Position numbers and translations under genes: made by a program. From positions 4,960,001-5,024,000 of the forward strand of contig JARFIW010000453.1 of the NCBI GenBank assembly GCA_036346225.1: a stretch of DNA of 64,000 bases. Direction: 5' to 3'. Shown here in pieces: positions 32,296-44,552 of the stretch; position 1 is the first letter of the stretch, and each line of letters starts with the position of its first letter. Origin of the DNA: Platerodrilus igneus (Eukaryota; Arthropoda; Insecta; Coleoptera; Lycidae). Below the pieces are notes generated by a model that saw nothing but the letters and a program-made list of their open reading frames with translations, was not told where the DNA came from and searched no databases.

Positions 32296-33590
32296 ATGGA
32301 GTCACTATTTAAGCCACTGGAGCCATTGATTTTGGAAGGTAATATGTCTGAGCAATGGAAAAAGTTTGTGCAAAGATTTGATTTATTTATTACTGCAGCG
32401 GATTTGGTTAGCAAATATGAGACAAAAGAGATTCCTGTCTTTTTAAGTCTACTTGGTGAAAAAGGCCTCAAGCTATACAATTCGTTTACGCTAACAGAAG
32501 CAGAATCAAAATCATTAACAGCATCCGTGAAAAGTTTGATGATTAATTGTTCGCCTAGGAGAAATATAATATTTGAACGGTTTAGTTTTAACAACATAAT
32601 ACAAGAAGATGGTCAAATGTTTGATAATTTTTTAACAGAGTTAAGGAAAAGTGTATTATCAACAGAGTTCCCACAACCTAAGGAAATGCTTAGAGACAGG
32701 ATAGTGATGGTAATATTGGGCAAGGTAACCCAATAAAGATTGTTGAGAAAACCTGACTTGAATTTCGATAAAGCAATAAGCTTTTGTAGAGGAGTGGAAG
32801 CTAATAAAAATCAATGAAAAATATTGCAAAGTGAAGCTTCAGTTTGTGCAGTGAAAAAAGAAAGAAATTTCAACAAATATGTTAATAAACATCGTAGAAA
32901 TATTCTCACACACACACAATGAGAAGCCATATGCATATTATGGATACATACATACATTTGAAAAATGTCCAGCATATGGAAAACCAGTGACAGATGTGGG
33001 GAAAAAACCATTGTGCAGCAGTGTGTAGCAGGAATCTAGAGGCACGAAAGAAGAACATTAATGAACTGGCAGCAGAAAGCAATGAAGAACCTGAAGAAGA
33101 TGAGAGTGAATTTTATATAATATGCTATTGAAAAATCAGGTGCTAATGTGGATAAGAAGAATGAAGTAATGTTGACAACAAAGGTAAATATTGAGAACCA
33201 ACTTATAGAATTTAAGTTTGATACTGGAACAGAGGTAAACATTCTAACAAGCTCTATGTTGAAGAAACTTAACTGTGACAAACCGCTTCTTAAATCTGAA
33301 TTGACCTTAATGTCTTATGGTAGTTCAGAGTTTAAAATTAGACCATTAGGAAAAATTAAATTAGAATGTAGTACTCAAAAGTCGCAGGCATTGATAACTT
33401 TTACAGTTGTAGACAGCACAGATCAAATATTACTCTTAGAACTTAGAAAGTTAGTTCAAAAAGCGGATGATAGCCTTAAAAAGAGAACGTTTAAATCTAT
33501 GCATGACATTACTTCTAGGCATTTTACTGTCTTTATGGGATTGGGTCAATTTTCTAGAGAGTATAAAATTATTCAAGACCAAATGCGATA
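32296..33590 (+). pseudogene. Gypsy C Gag, zinc knuckles and protease
   Basis: A plain start at 32296 gives MESLFKPLEPLILEGNMSEQ, a Gypsy Gag matrix/capsid start, running open for 146 codons to 32736 (KEMLRDRIVMVILGK). After a stop, shifting frames give FEKCPAYGKP, a knuckle of the C-x2-C/H-type seen in this family. 33148-33591 encodes protease: LIEFKFDTGTEVNIL with D-T-G intact, then YGSSEFKIRPLGKIKLEC. A frame change follows before RT. Sequence upstream of 32296 has no recognisable LTR. Confidence 0.8.
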
Positions 33591-33594
33591 GTGA

Positions 33595-34641
33595 GTATTC
33601 AACCAGTGGGACACATTCCACATGCATTAAGTGATAGAGTTAAATGCAAGCTCGATAGTTTGTTAGAACCGGTGGATACACCCTTAGATTGGCTAAACCC
33701 TTTAGTGATAGAAAAGAAATGGATTCAAAGCTTTGCTTGAATCCAAAAAAATTAAACAATGCAATTCTGCATGTGTGGTTTTTAATTCCCACTGCAGAGA
33801 AAATAGCTAGCAAATTGAGTAATATACAGTATTTCTCAGTATTAGACATGAAAGACAGCTATTTTCAAGTAAAATTGGACAAACAGTCTTCAAATTACTG
33901 CTTTAACTTTGTAGCTACCAAATGGTAGCTACAAAGTTCTGTAGAATGCCATTTGGTCTTTGCTCAGCACCCGAAATTTTTATAAAATGAATTATGAACT
34001 GTTTGGTAACATTAAGTGAGTGGGCATTTATTTTGATGACTTAATTGTAACAGGAGGTACAAAAGAAGAACATGATGAAACTCTACGGCAGGTGTTGGGC
34101 AGGTTCTCAATGTTTAATGTAAAGTTTAACAAGTCGAAAACACAATTCAAGTTACATGTTTTCAAAAGATGGCACGAAACCCAGCGAGTCGGATGTTAAA
34201 GCAATTATAGACATGCCAAACCCTCAGAATAAAAGTGAATTGATTAGAATGTTGGGAATGGCCAAGTTTTTAAGCAAATTTGTCCCCAGCATGTCTAAAA
34301 TCACATCACCTTTAAGAAATGTTACTAAACAAAACGCTGAATGGATTTGGTCGCAGTATTGTGATTTTGCATTATCACAAGAAGTAATTATTGTCAAATG
34401 CTCATGCGTTAGCATTTTTTAATTCTTCAAAGCCCATAGAAATTGAAATGATGGTTTAAAGGCATGCATTCTTCAAAATGACACCCTATAGTGTTTATAT
34501 CTTGTAGTTTAAACAGAAGAGAAGAAAATTATGCACAAGTTGCGAAAGAACTGCTGGCTATCCTTTTTTTACTGTCAAAAATTTCATTACTTTATATATG
34601 GGGTTAAAGATGTTAAAATAACATCTAATCACAAACAACAA
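33595..34641 (+). pseudogene. Gypsy C reverse transcriptase and RNase H start
   Basis: KCKLDSLLEPVDTP-like text leads to 33689-33928 with LNNAILHVWFLIPTAEKIAS and YFSVLDMKDSYFQVKLDKQS. A short duplicated TAGCTACCAAATGG stretch follows near 33910. Then comes FCRMPFGLCSAPEIF, and YFDDLIVTGGTKEEHDETL, the catalytic box in the form F-D-D. 34156-34422 gives SDVKAIIDMPNPQNKSELI and LGMAKFLSKFVPSMSKI. RNase H begins near 34440 and stops at 34641 (FHYFIYGVKDVKITSNHK), where an RTE fragment is joined. The rest of RNase H and integrase is missing. Confidence 0.85.
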
Positions 34642-36133
34642 ACCTTTGAAATGTGGTGCTACAGATGTATGATGAAGATATCATGGACAGACAAAGTTAA
34701 GAACAAAGAGGTACTAGAAATGGTAGGGGAAGATAGAAATATGTGGAAAACAGTAAAATATAGGAGAGATAGGATGATAGGTCACATACTAAGGCATGAT
34801 GGAATAGTACAGAATATATTAGAAGTAGAGATATGAAAAAGAGAGGAAGAAGTAGAGTTAGATTAGAGCTAGATGAGGGAACAGTGTGGAATATATTAGA
34901 AGCAGAGATAGGAAAAAAGAAAAGTAGAGGTAGACCTAGGTTAGACTATTGCACTCAGATGGTGAAAGATGTAGGATGTGAGAATTTCAGAGAAATGTGT
35001 AGGCCAGCTCATAATAGAAATCGATGGAGGCATGCATCCAACCAGTCCCAAGATGGAAAACTAATGACGAAAAAAATAAATGTACTTAAACATGATTATT
35101 AATATAAACAACTACAGGTATTGGTCTTGTAATATTCTCAACTAATGTTAATTGTAAGAAAGTATTCACTGGAAAACTATTAATTCGGCGAATTTGGAAT
35201 TTTGCCAAACCCTTGCTGTTCCAAGCAAGGTAGGGATCTTTAACATGCGTGACAACACTCATACACGGGACCTCCATTTTACCTCTCATCTGAAACGAGG
35301 GTGTATTTTTGTGAAAAATGCTCGCCTAACATTTTTCAAGCAGACCGTGTCGGGATTTTACCCCGGGACCTTGGGCATAGTATTCACACACATACCAACT
35401 ACGCCACGGAGCTCCCCCCCCCTACCACCGAATCTCGGTGAAATAGGGCATATAATTAGAAAACAATAGAAGGAGAACCGAGCTGTATATAGGCTTTTGC
35501 AGGAATTTCAGGGTAGTTCAGAACATAAATAAGTGAAAGTACGCATCCAACCACTTTCAAGACAGAAAATCTAATGACGAAAAAATAAGTGCACTTAAAT
35601 CTGATGATTATTATAAACAACTACAAGTGTTGGTTGTGAAATATGTTCAACTAATGTTGATTGTGCGAAATGATATACTGGAAAAACTATAAATTCGACA
35701 AATGTTCAAGTGCTGGGGGAACTTGGCAGTCACAGACTGCTTACCCCCCTTCACATACCACTGAATATCGAGAAAATAGGTGGAATGTTGTGCTTCAGAT
35801 GTATAAGAATGATAGCATGGACAGACAAGGTTAATAATAAATAGGTTATAGAAATAGTAGAGTAATAAAGATATCTGTGGAAAAAAATTGGAGAAATAGA
35901 AGGGCAGGATACGTTCTAATGCATTTTTGGGAAATAGTACGGGATATATTACAAGGAGAGATAGGAAAAAAGAAGTAGAAGTAGACCGAGATCAGACTTT
36001 TGCACGAAGATAGTGATAGATGCAGGCTGTGCAAATTTCAGGGGAATGTGTAGGTTAGTTCAGAATAGGAAACAATTAGGGTACGCGTCTAACCAGTTCC
36101 GGGACTAAAGACCTAATGATGATGATGATTGAC
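34642..36133 (+). mobile_element. RTE LINE copy 5 (3' part with three tandem units)
   Basis: Strongly 5'-truncated plus-strand copy, inserted in Gypsy C RNase H. Unit 1 is the RT C-terminus (FEMWCYRCMMKISWTDK; 34642-35085) and 3' UTR, with a short internal repeat of the LEAEIGKK block near 34825-34915. A SINE interrupts the UTR. Unit 2 is about 35490-35783. Unit 3 is 35784-36133, ending GACCTAATGATGATGATGATT. The architecture matches copies 3 and 6. Confidence 0.85.
35190..35413 (-). mobile_element. tRNA-derived SINE, copy 3
   Basis: Minus-strand SINE inside the RTE unit-1 UTR. The tRNA-like head is at the right, with a TGGCGTAG A box retained (read on the minus strand) and a damaged B box (GGGATTTTACCCC on plus where copy 4 has GGATTCGAACCC). 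The 3' end is truncated relative to copies 1, 2 and 4. A run of eight or more C residues follows its 5' end at 35413. Confidence 0.85.
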
Positions 36134-36360
36134 TTATTAAGTTACATAATGTGTTTAGGCAATGTTAAATTGGGGGGAGTATTGATTTAATAATTTGCAA
36201 TTTTACATTATCAAGGAACATGACGTTGAGTTCTCAGAATGCTTTTTTATGTAATAGAATAGTGTGTCAGATGTGATTTATGATTTTGTATGAAATAAAA
36301 AACTACTTTCTGTACTTGTGTGTGTCCAGTTTATTAGAAATCTAAAGTTATTTCTGTATA
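36134..36360 (+). repeat. Possible Gypsy C polypurine tract and LTR start
   Basis: TTGGGGGGAG at 36170-36179 looks like a retroelement polypurine tract. It is followed by an AT-rich stretch with AATAAA at 36293 and a GT-rich downstream element, as in an LTR poly(A) region. No second copy of this stretch was found, so it is an inference from position only. Confidence 0.3.
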
Positions 36361-37678
36361 CACTAATTTTTTCGTTAATTTAAGAAACGCTTTGACTTTT
36401 CAAATCTTGAAGCTCCGAAAAAAGTTAAAACTTTGAAATTATTTAAAAATGTATGTGCCCTTCCACGCTTTCGTAAGAAAGTCTGTAACATGTTTAACTT
36501 ACGTTTAAATTAGAGATAGCGGCAAGTGTTAGACAAGCACCTAATGGTAATAATACCTCTACGCTGGTTTAATAAGCAATTTGTATCTACCTAAAAAGGA
36601 GAAAAACGTTTACATTTCTGTAAAACTATTTTCTATTAATACGTAAACAAGTTCAAAAATCATCTAAGAAACATTGAGAAAATAATACATTCTAATAACA
36701 CTTTGCTTTGAAAATGTCCGTAAAAAAAAGAAGTGGAAATTTGCTAGATCAAAAGATTTTGCTGGCCAAGTTATAGTATCACCTCTACCAATTCAATAAC
36801 TTCAAAATAAATGGTTTAAAACATTTTTAATACTTGAACCTAAATGTGCAGGTCTGCGATCGTATTAGACCCATTCTCATTATTTCTTCTTACAATATTT
36901 TCCTATGCAGATTTTAGCTTCATTACTAAGAGATCTAAACACATATATAAATTCAAGTTGCTTTAATTTCAAATGAATCGACAATATTATTATAGAAAAG
37001 CCCAGCCCAGATATTAACTTTCGAAGATATTGAGTTATAGTCAAAATATTAATCTTAGGGTTTTCGTGAGCCCAATTATGTGTTTTTCGAACATTAGGTT
37101 CACTATTTAGAGTAAAAGCGAAGCATATTAACGTTCGAAAGCAATGAGCATTCGTAATGCACTCCTACTTTCCTTGTCAACAGCAACAATTTATTTACGA
37201 CATAATGGCTTTTATAGATAGTATATGTATTACTTTAAAATTTTCCGTGCAAATAAACCGGTTTTAGAAAAAATTCGTCTCAAACTATTTGTTGGGTCAC
37301 TATTTATCATCACCTAAGCACAGTTCCCTTAGCGGCCAAGTATTTCTTAATTTTCTGCGACATTATTATTTTAGAACATTTTATTTTTCAATAAAAATTT
37401 TCATAACTTACCATTCCTACATACTGATTCTAGCAAAATATGTGCATGTTTTCCAAATACTTCTACATGTTTTTGAATAGTAGTAGCATTTTCTAGGAGA
37501 CTCGCGTTAAATATAGGGGTAAATTAACGCCACTATAAAAGGTTTTCACCATAAAAACCTATTGCTGGTCAGTATAATTATTCGTTTTTCTGTAAATGAA
37601 CCTTAACATAAACTTAAATGTTAAATTTTTAGTTATAAGAACAAAATTTTGTTCTCTAAGCCTACTAATTAGAAAAGA
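36361..37678. other. AT-rich interval without recognised gene
   Basis: No family motif or repeat found by eye. A 63-codon frame at 37289-37480 is hydrophobic and AT-rich and is most likely chance. Ends at the left terminal repeat of the MULE. Confidence 0.4.
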
Positions 37679-40600
37679 CAAGTGGCTGATTATCACAGGA
37701 TAATCCAACGTTGCCATATATTGTCAAATGAGCGGCAATTTTAAATTTTAAAATAAACGAACAATATTACTTATACTTAACTTTCGGTGAAAACTGTTTC
37801 TGAAAAACGCTAGAAGTATTAAGTTCTTAACAGTTTATTGATTTGGTTCATTCAGATCTCATAACTTTTGCTAGTTTTGGCTTATTTTACAAGAATTATG
37901 TTTGGTGGGATTGCAATTCTTTTCTTTAGCTGATATTGTCTTTCACTGCTTGTCCCTGCTGCAGCCTGACCACTGTATTTCATCTTAAGTGAATTATATT
38001 ATCATTTTAACACACAACATTAAATAAGAATAAATATAATTTAGTACAAGGTTCTACAGCAGGAAAGTTTAGAACAATTCTACAACCATCATGTTCTATT
38101 GTTCTAAAACAAAAACTCAAAAAGATACGAAACAGTGACTTTGAAAAGGTTTTAAAATTTACAGATTCTTCTTAAAATGTCATAATATATGATGGCACAA
38201 TATAACCAGAATAACAAAAATCGAAAAGGAATGCATATAGCATCCAAAACCACTACCATATATTCAATAAATGTAAGTTGTAAATAGATTAACCATTTTA
38301 TCGTATCATTGACTATTATACATTGAATTTTGTTGAATTTTTATTGATAATTATGAATCTCATAATACGTTTACGCCATAATGCGTTAGTTACGAATCCA
38401 TAATACGTTAGTTACAAAAGCGGCATACTACCTTTGATAAACAATTTTTTTTAAAAACAATGACTTAATTAACATATACACTTGAAAATCTTGACGGTTT
38501 TCAATATAAACGTCAAAATTTCATAATTTTGAGGTTTAAAAGTTGTCAATGATACGATAAAGCTTTCAATGCAACTGAAATATTATCGATTTAACCATCT
38601 TGGACGTTGGCAGGTGACTCGGCTGTCGCCTCGTCACCTAGCAACGCCCTCGATGATTATAAATCGCATAATCATCTTGTTACATTAATAGCCATAAAAA
38701 TACTTTCATTTTATTATACATCTTTCTTTTCCTAGGAAACATGAATCGAAAAGTAAATAAAGTTTATTTTAAAAACAGTGTGATTTTATTTCCAACTAAG
38801 AGAAACAAGCATCACACAATAAACCACAACAAACTTACAGGGAGTATACGTAATTGATGTTTTCACAAAAATAACTCGACATTTATTTTGTACAAGTACA
38901 TACAGATGTATATATTTTACAATATTATAATCTAATGCTAAAGTGAAAACCCATAATGTATTCTCTGATTTCCAGATATGGATTTCAGTTGCTTCTAGAA
39001 AGTTTAGGTATAAAAGCTATTCCCCAATTTTTCTGTTTTAATAAATTAATAATTGTGATCATTTAGTAAACCTTGTATAACAACTTTTTCTTCTTCAGTA
39101 GGTTTTTTAAAATAACTTGTGTCTCTTTTCCTTTTCTTTTTGGTTGAAAAGAATCTAACTTGTTTGTCAATTTTTTTATGATCTGGTTCATTAATTGTTG
39201 AGGGTAATGGAAAAAATTTACTGGAATTTATATTTTCATCCATTTCTAACATACCTCTAGCAATTTTATATGTTGGGAAATTATTTTAATTTCCTCTGAA
39301 GAAAGGTTTGTATTGTCTATATTGTTAATAATTGCAGTAGCGTCATTTTTAATTTGTTGCTGTTTCCATTCTGTAGGTGCTTTACCTTGTTTAAATGACT
39401 TAATTAGTTTTTGAGAATTATCAATGGCAGAACTTTCGTCAATGTTATAAAGTTCTGTATGTAGTAGATTCTTGTTGGTGGCAGTAGCACCATTTAAAAT
39501 CAAAAAATGAATATGCTTGCATATAACAGATCTTATCAAGAAATCCATGCAACTGCATTTATAACGATGTAAGCAAATATCACAGAAATTGCATTTAATA
39601 TGACAGCAATTTTCCTGCAATTCTTTTTAAATATTTGATATTCTTTTCGTTGCTCATATCCTTTACGAGGATTACATTTTCAGAATTGTAAAGTATATTA
39701 TAATTTGTCAATGTAACAGCAGAACTATGACATGCGTGAATCTTTGTCATGTGATGAGAGGTTTTTCCTTTAACTAATTTAATTAAGCGTTCTACACATT
39801 TGTCATGCACAAAACTTAAGAGCATGTGAAGACTCTTGTCCATGCGCTTAATTTTTTTACCATCAAAATACAAATATTTTAAATTTCGATGCATATTTTA
39901 TAGATGCATGTTAGTATTTATTTTACACTCCTTCCTGTAAGCATATGCCCACTGCTTTTTGATAGAAACATAATTCTCTAAAAAATACTTCTTAAAATCA
40001 TTCAGGGCAAAATCTGTTAAACATTTCAAAAGCGTTTGTAATTCTTTCTCAAAATCATCTTCATCCAATGTATACTGAACCAACTTTAAATGTTTATATA
40101 AAATTTTCTTTACCTTATCAGCCACCTTACTTAAATTATTTTTGCCAACACCTATCCACATGCCATGAACAGAAAAGTTGAAACTCCGCAGAGCCCATAA
40201 TATTTCGCCAAGCATTATAAAATGCAGGAGCCATGTCACTCATAAAAACTTTACAATTTATATTCCCGCATTTTTCTTTAACTTGTTTAAAGAATATTTC
40301 AAAAATATATATATCTTTTCTATTAGAATACATGCAGGCACCTGGGAAGCCTTCACCATACTCGTCTACTACCAATAACGTAGTCATTTCAAAATCGTAA
40401 GCGTTTAAGCCATGTGTACTATCAACACATTATATATTCAGGAATATTTTCAAAATTTGTTGCTGAGCTGGAGTTATGATTATTAAACAAAATCATCTTT
40501 GTTAAGATTATAACCCTCTAAATCTTGGTCTTGCTTCTTATATAAAACAATAGGGTTTAAATCTGCATCTCTGGAAAATTCATTAACCCATAATTCAACA

Positions 40601-41895
40601 CTTGTGGCATCATCTTTATGCCTAACACCATCATTTACATGAATTTTATATGCAGTTTTAATATTATTTATATCCTTCCGAGTTAACAAATCTTTCAGTT
40701 GGACATGATTGTTTTCAGCACCAATATGCTTTCGTTCACCCATTAGAATTCTAAAATTAAAATAATCAATTTATAGGTACATATTAACAAAATAATCACT
40801 AATTGCAATAATGTATATATACGAAACCTCAATATATACTATAAGGAGTCAAAACTATTTATAAAAAATTACCTCGATGATGGAACACCAGCCAAGAGCT
40901 TTTCTGCAACCATTTCTTTGGTGAGTTTTGGTATGCGAATATGTTGCATTGAAATAGTATGTCCATAATGTATATAATAATATTTTGCTAGTATGGAACC
41001 AGTTCCTACATCATTTTGTACAACTATTTGACTTGTACAACATTGATTAAGTTTACAGGAACCACTAATTCTTGTAATCTTAGTTTTTAATTTTCGGTCT
41101 ATAATTCTTCCTGTAAAGTTTTGATTAGCTAGTTTAAGATTTCAAATTAGATTTTATTTACCAGAACGATTACAATTGAAGTAAATTGTTTTTAATTTCT
41201 TGTTGTAGAAAGTTGATGCTTTAAAATATTGTACTGCTTTAGTACTTTCTTCATGCATAAGCTAGGTTAAAAATTCTGGAAAAAACAAAAGTATATTAAA
41301 ATAATGGGTTTATGCGTATGACTATAAAAAGTAAGATAGGAAAGATTTTTAAAAAAACCATGAATAAAAGTTATGGTATAAACAGACCGCCTTACAATTC
41401 GATTCCTACCATTCAATTTTAATGCCAATTCAATCATGTTCTACTCTATAATAAATAATGTATGTCCATGTCTACTTACCTTTATAGCATGCAAATGTTA
41501 CAGCTTCCATCAAATTATTGTCCAAATTATGTGTATCATGCAGGTGCTGCCTTAAATCACTATTGTTTACAAAAGAAACATCGCATTCATTGCACTTAAA
41601 ATTGTGTTTTTTTTTTCATATGATATTATGTTCTTGCCTTCAAGTTTGTGCTTTTCGTGTAAATGGCGATTTAAATTACTTTGGTTGGAAAACATGTGAT
41701 CGCATTTAACACAACACACAGGCATAGTTCTTAAATAAAACAAAGAATTTAATTGATAAAGGAACCCTTTCATACAGCGGCAAGAATACAATTTATCTAA
41801 CCTGTGAATACTGAATACAATGTACAATACTAGCTAGTCCAAATGTCAACAAACATTTGGCAACGTCGGATTGCTCTGTGATAATCAGCCACTTG
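37679..41895 (-). mobile_element. MULE (Mutator-like) DNA transposon, complete but decayed
   Basis: 4.2-kb element bounded by inverted repeats CAAGTGGCTGATTATCACAG (37679-37698; reverse complement ending 41895), with similarity continuing inward through ACGTTGCCA. Flanks TAGAAAAGA and TGAAAAAAG are a candidate imperfect 9-base duplication. The transposase lies on the minus strand and fills the right two thirds. 37700-39045 between its stop and the left repeat is AT-rich without a second gene. Insect MULEs of this build are usually placed near the Phantom/MULE group. Confidence 0.8.
39046..41725 (-). pseudogene. MULE transposase with C2H2 fingers and SWIM domain
   Basis: Three probable exons on the minus strand. 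Exon 1 (41725-41480) starts MPVCCVKCDHMFSNQSNLNR and has two C2H2 fingers, broken between them in a run of ten A; it ends at a GTAAGT donor. Exon 2 (41276-40873) ends with ISMQHIRIPKLTKEMVAEKL, then a GTAATT donor. Exon 3 (40750-39046) has ILMGERKHIG, the catalytic core with CVDSTHGLNAYDF (first D), KVFMSDMAPAFYNAW (second D) and CSWHVDRCWQK. NTNMHL then a stop falls where the catalytic E is expected. A SWIM-type finger (CSCMDFLIRSVICKHIH) and a basic tail ending GLLNDHNY complete it. Two frameshifts near 40480 and 40150. Confidence 0.85.
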
Positions 41896-42133
41896 TGAAA
41901 AAAGATTAAACAAATGCTGTCGATTTTGAAAACAAAGGCACATCATATTTAAAAACTACTTAATTTTGAATTAGTATTTTAGGATAAAAATCATATTATT
42001 AATGTTATTAGTCCATTTCATTCGCATTTCTTTTCCTATTGATGCCACTACGTTTTCTGTAAGTAAAACTGATGAGCGGCAACTAGTAAAAGAAAAAAGA
42101 TAAAGTTACATTTTTAAGTTCGGATTTTAAAAG

Positions 42134-43032
42134 CATAGATTAATGAGAAGAAGATAGGAAACGTGCATAAGGGACCTATGTATTAAAACGACCAGCTTTT
42201 ACAATGTTAAGTTAACATTTGACCCGTTGAGAGGGCGCTACAAAAAATGTTTAAAGAAGTGACCGGTTATTTTGCGGCAAATTTAAACTTAAAACAAGCA
42301 AAAGTTATAAGAATGTTTTGCTAATAATTTCGTGTAATTTTCAAAAACACATTTAAAGTCTATAACTATCAATTAACAATATTTTTATTTGTTGATAACT
42401 TTCTACAATAATTATGTTCACTACTAATTAGATTTCTAATCTCTGTAATATTATTGTAGTTAAATGGCACAGCTCCTGGTTTAAGAATAATTCTAGGGTA
42501 GGTTTTTAAATTGATTCCAGGAGAAATGCTTACTGCACACCTGGTAGTGACCAGTCAAATATTTATTATTAATTATCAAGTCATTTCTGTCCATTAACTC
42601 AATCCATTGCATAGCGCTATAATGAAAGTACAAATTTAATTATATAATTTTTCAAGTTTAAAGGATTCCACTTACATCATACGGTCTTTAGGACAATTAA
42701 AAACGCTATATCTGGATTTTCAAATTTATTATTGTAACAGAAGTTACCAATACAATATGCACCGCGACTCATTTTCACATTTAAATTAAAGTTGATTCTA
42801 ATAAATATTCAATTAAGTGGAGCTTGAATAAACGCAAACACTTTAAGAAGAACGGAAACAAAATAAAATTTTAGGAAAACTTATGATTTTAGGTTATAAA
42901 TAGGTATTATAATAAGCACGCCATCGGTAAGCAAGTCATTCTGTAATACCGCTTTAGTTAACATTTGAGACGACAGATACCGCTAAAAAAATTCGGTCGC
43001 TTCGTTTCCTATCTTCTTCTCACTAATCTATG
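42134..43032. mobile_element. Non-autonomous TIR element with 8-bp duplication
   Basis: Inverted ends read CATAGATTAATGAGAAGAAG then ATAGGAAACG at the left and the same with one mismatch at the right (about 30 bases). Perfect 8-base flanking repeats TTTAAAAG lie at 42126-42133 and 43033-43040. It has no open frame, so it needs a transposase from elsewhere. The 8-base duplication fits hAT or P superfamilies; the CA-starting termini fit P elements better. The class remains an inference. Confidence 0.85.
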
Positions 43033-43040
43033 TTTAAAAG

Positions 43041-44261
43041 GATTGTACATGGATGGCACCATAAAGGACATATTTAGCTATGGATAGCACACCAATCTTG
43101 TGAATGGAATTTCAACCAGGCGAGCTGTAATTCACATCTACATTATATGTGGATTCTCCAATAATAGTCGTAACTAGACTACTATCGGAGTAAATGATTT
43201 TGACCCATGACTTTGAAAGCTCATTTCTCCAAAAGTATCTAATCGATTTTGATAAAACAAGTTACATAATAAAGCGACTTTATTTGTACATAGGTGTGCT
43301 AAGCTTCATAGTTTTTCAACACGGCGTGAATATATCGGAACCAATTATATGATAAGAAACAAAGTTTAATGCCGAATTTTAATGTTCCACGAATGTGAAA
43401 ATTAATTGCAAGGAAAGTTTTAACTAAAAAAAAAGATATACGGATATGAGACACTGTGCAATGTATTATAAACTAATTAAGGCTTAAATACTTTTTTAAA
43501 TAGTCCAACCCCAATTAAACAAACCCTTGACCTACTACTACTCGTTTATTTGAACAGATACGCCAAATACTTTTGCTGCCTCAGGTGATAATAACATGTA
43601 ACTAGTATGTGATATCAACAATTGAAATCAATAATTTTTAAGAGCTCTATTACTTAAAAAGGAGTGTAAGACAGACAACGACCCACATGTTCCACTGCAA
43701 CGTAAAATCGCGGGGTGCCACTCGTACCGGGCGTCATAAGTACAAAGCCGCATACTTATTTAAGCATTTATTGAAAAACACGACTTGGTATATTTGTTTT
43801 CAGCTTTTGATATATACGAAAATAAATCAATAACTGTAACGCATTTTATTTTTATGCCAGGATTACGATGAACTTCACGTAATGGAATGCGAAAGGACCT
43901 GAAGTGACGCAAAATCTAAAACACATCGTTTTACATGCGGTTAATTACTATCAACTTTATGATCGTGAATTGAATTACCGCGACGTAAAGCTTGCCAAAG
44001 TCAAATTTTGACGTTGCGTTCCGTCATGTCCGACTATTCATGTGACAGTTTTAGCTAAGCAACGCTTTTAACTTTTGCGAGCGTGTTTTTCTTGAAAAAT
44101 ACATCATTTGGCAGTATGTTGAGCATTCGACATTTATAACAGAAAATGTCACGACACTTTATTAGCAAAGTGTCTGCGAACGCATCCAGAGATATACCAT
44201 AAAGCAGTAAGCACATGTAGGATTCAAAAATGTCGTAATAAAGAAATCCGCATGGAAGATT
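43041..44261. other. Interval with a CpG-bearing stretch, no gene assigned
   Basis: Mostly AT-rich. 43970-44190 is richer in CG dinucleotides than its surroundings (GACGTTGCG, GCGAGCGTG, GTCACGACAC, GCGAACGC), and a GTAAGC donor-like string occurs near 44206. This could be the first exon or promoter of a host gene, but the frame from the ATG at 44146 meets a stop before that donor. Left as unassigned. Confidence 0.3.
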
Positions 44262-44552
44262 GTGTCCATCACTGTCAATGATAGGCCATTCATCCTTTTT
44301 ATTGAAAACTTACAGTTCATATACATTTTTATATTTTTGTGTCATTGGAGTATCAGCAAAAAATTGTACGTTGGAATACCCTTCACGAGAGGTTCGCAAA
44401 AGGAAAAACGCATTCTTGAGCAGGAAATGAGATATGGAGCATCAGTTTCAGCCCGTCCAAAATGGCCTATGTACAATGTCATTTACAGCACCTCCCATAA
44501 GGAAGAGGAAGTAAGTTTAATACACACATCAACAAAATTATTGCATAGGTAG
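44262..44552 (+). CDS. Possible host exon of unknown function
   Basis: Open frame of 96 codons that does not match any element here. The first third is hydrophobic (FIYIFIFLCHW) and may be intron. The later part, KKLYVGIPFTRGSQKEKRIL followed by EMRYGASVSARPKWPMYNVI, has balanced, charged composition unlike AT-driven chance frames. A CAG acceptor-like site precedes it near 44356 and a strong donor, GGAAGTAAGT, lies near 44508-44517. So an exon of about 44357-44511 is plausible. I do not recognise the family. It could also be chance. Confidence 0.3.
   Translation: MSITVNDRPFILFIENLQFIYIFIFLCHWSISKKLYVGIPFTRGSQKEKRILEQEMRYGASVSARPKWPMYNVIYSTSHKEEEVSLIHTSTKLLHR

Noticed and set aside
32881..32960. 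Short ACAC/CATA runs as a functional repeat array
   Set aside because: Only a few units, within the decayed Gypsy C zinc-knuckle region.
43970..44210. First coding exon of a host gene
   Set aside because: The only suitable ATG frame (44146) reaches a stop before the donor-like GTAAGC, so it was left as an unassigned CpG-bearing stretch.
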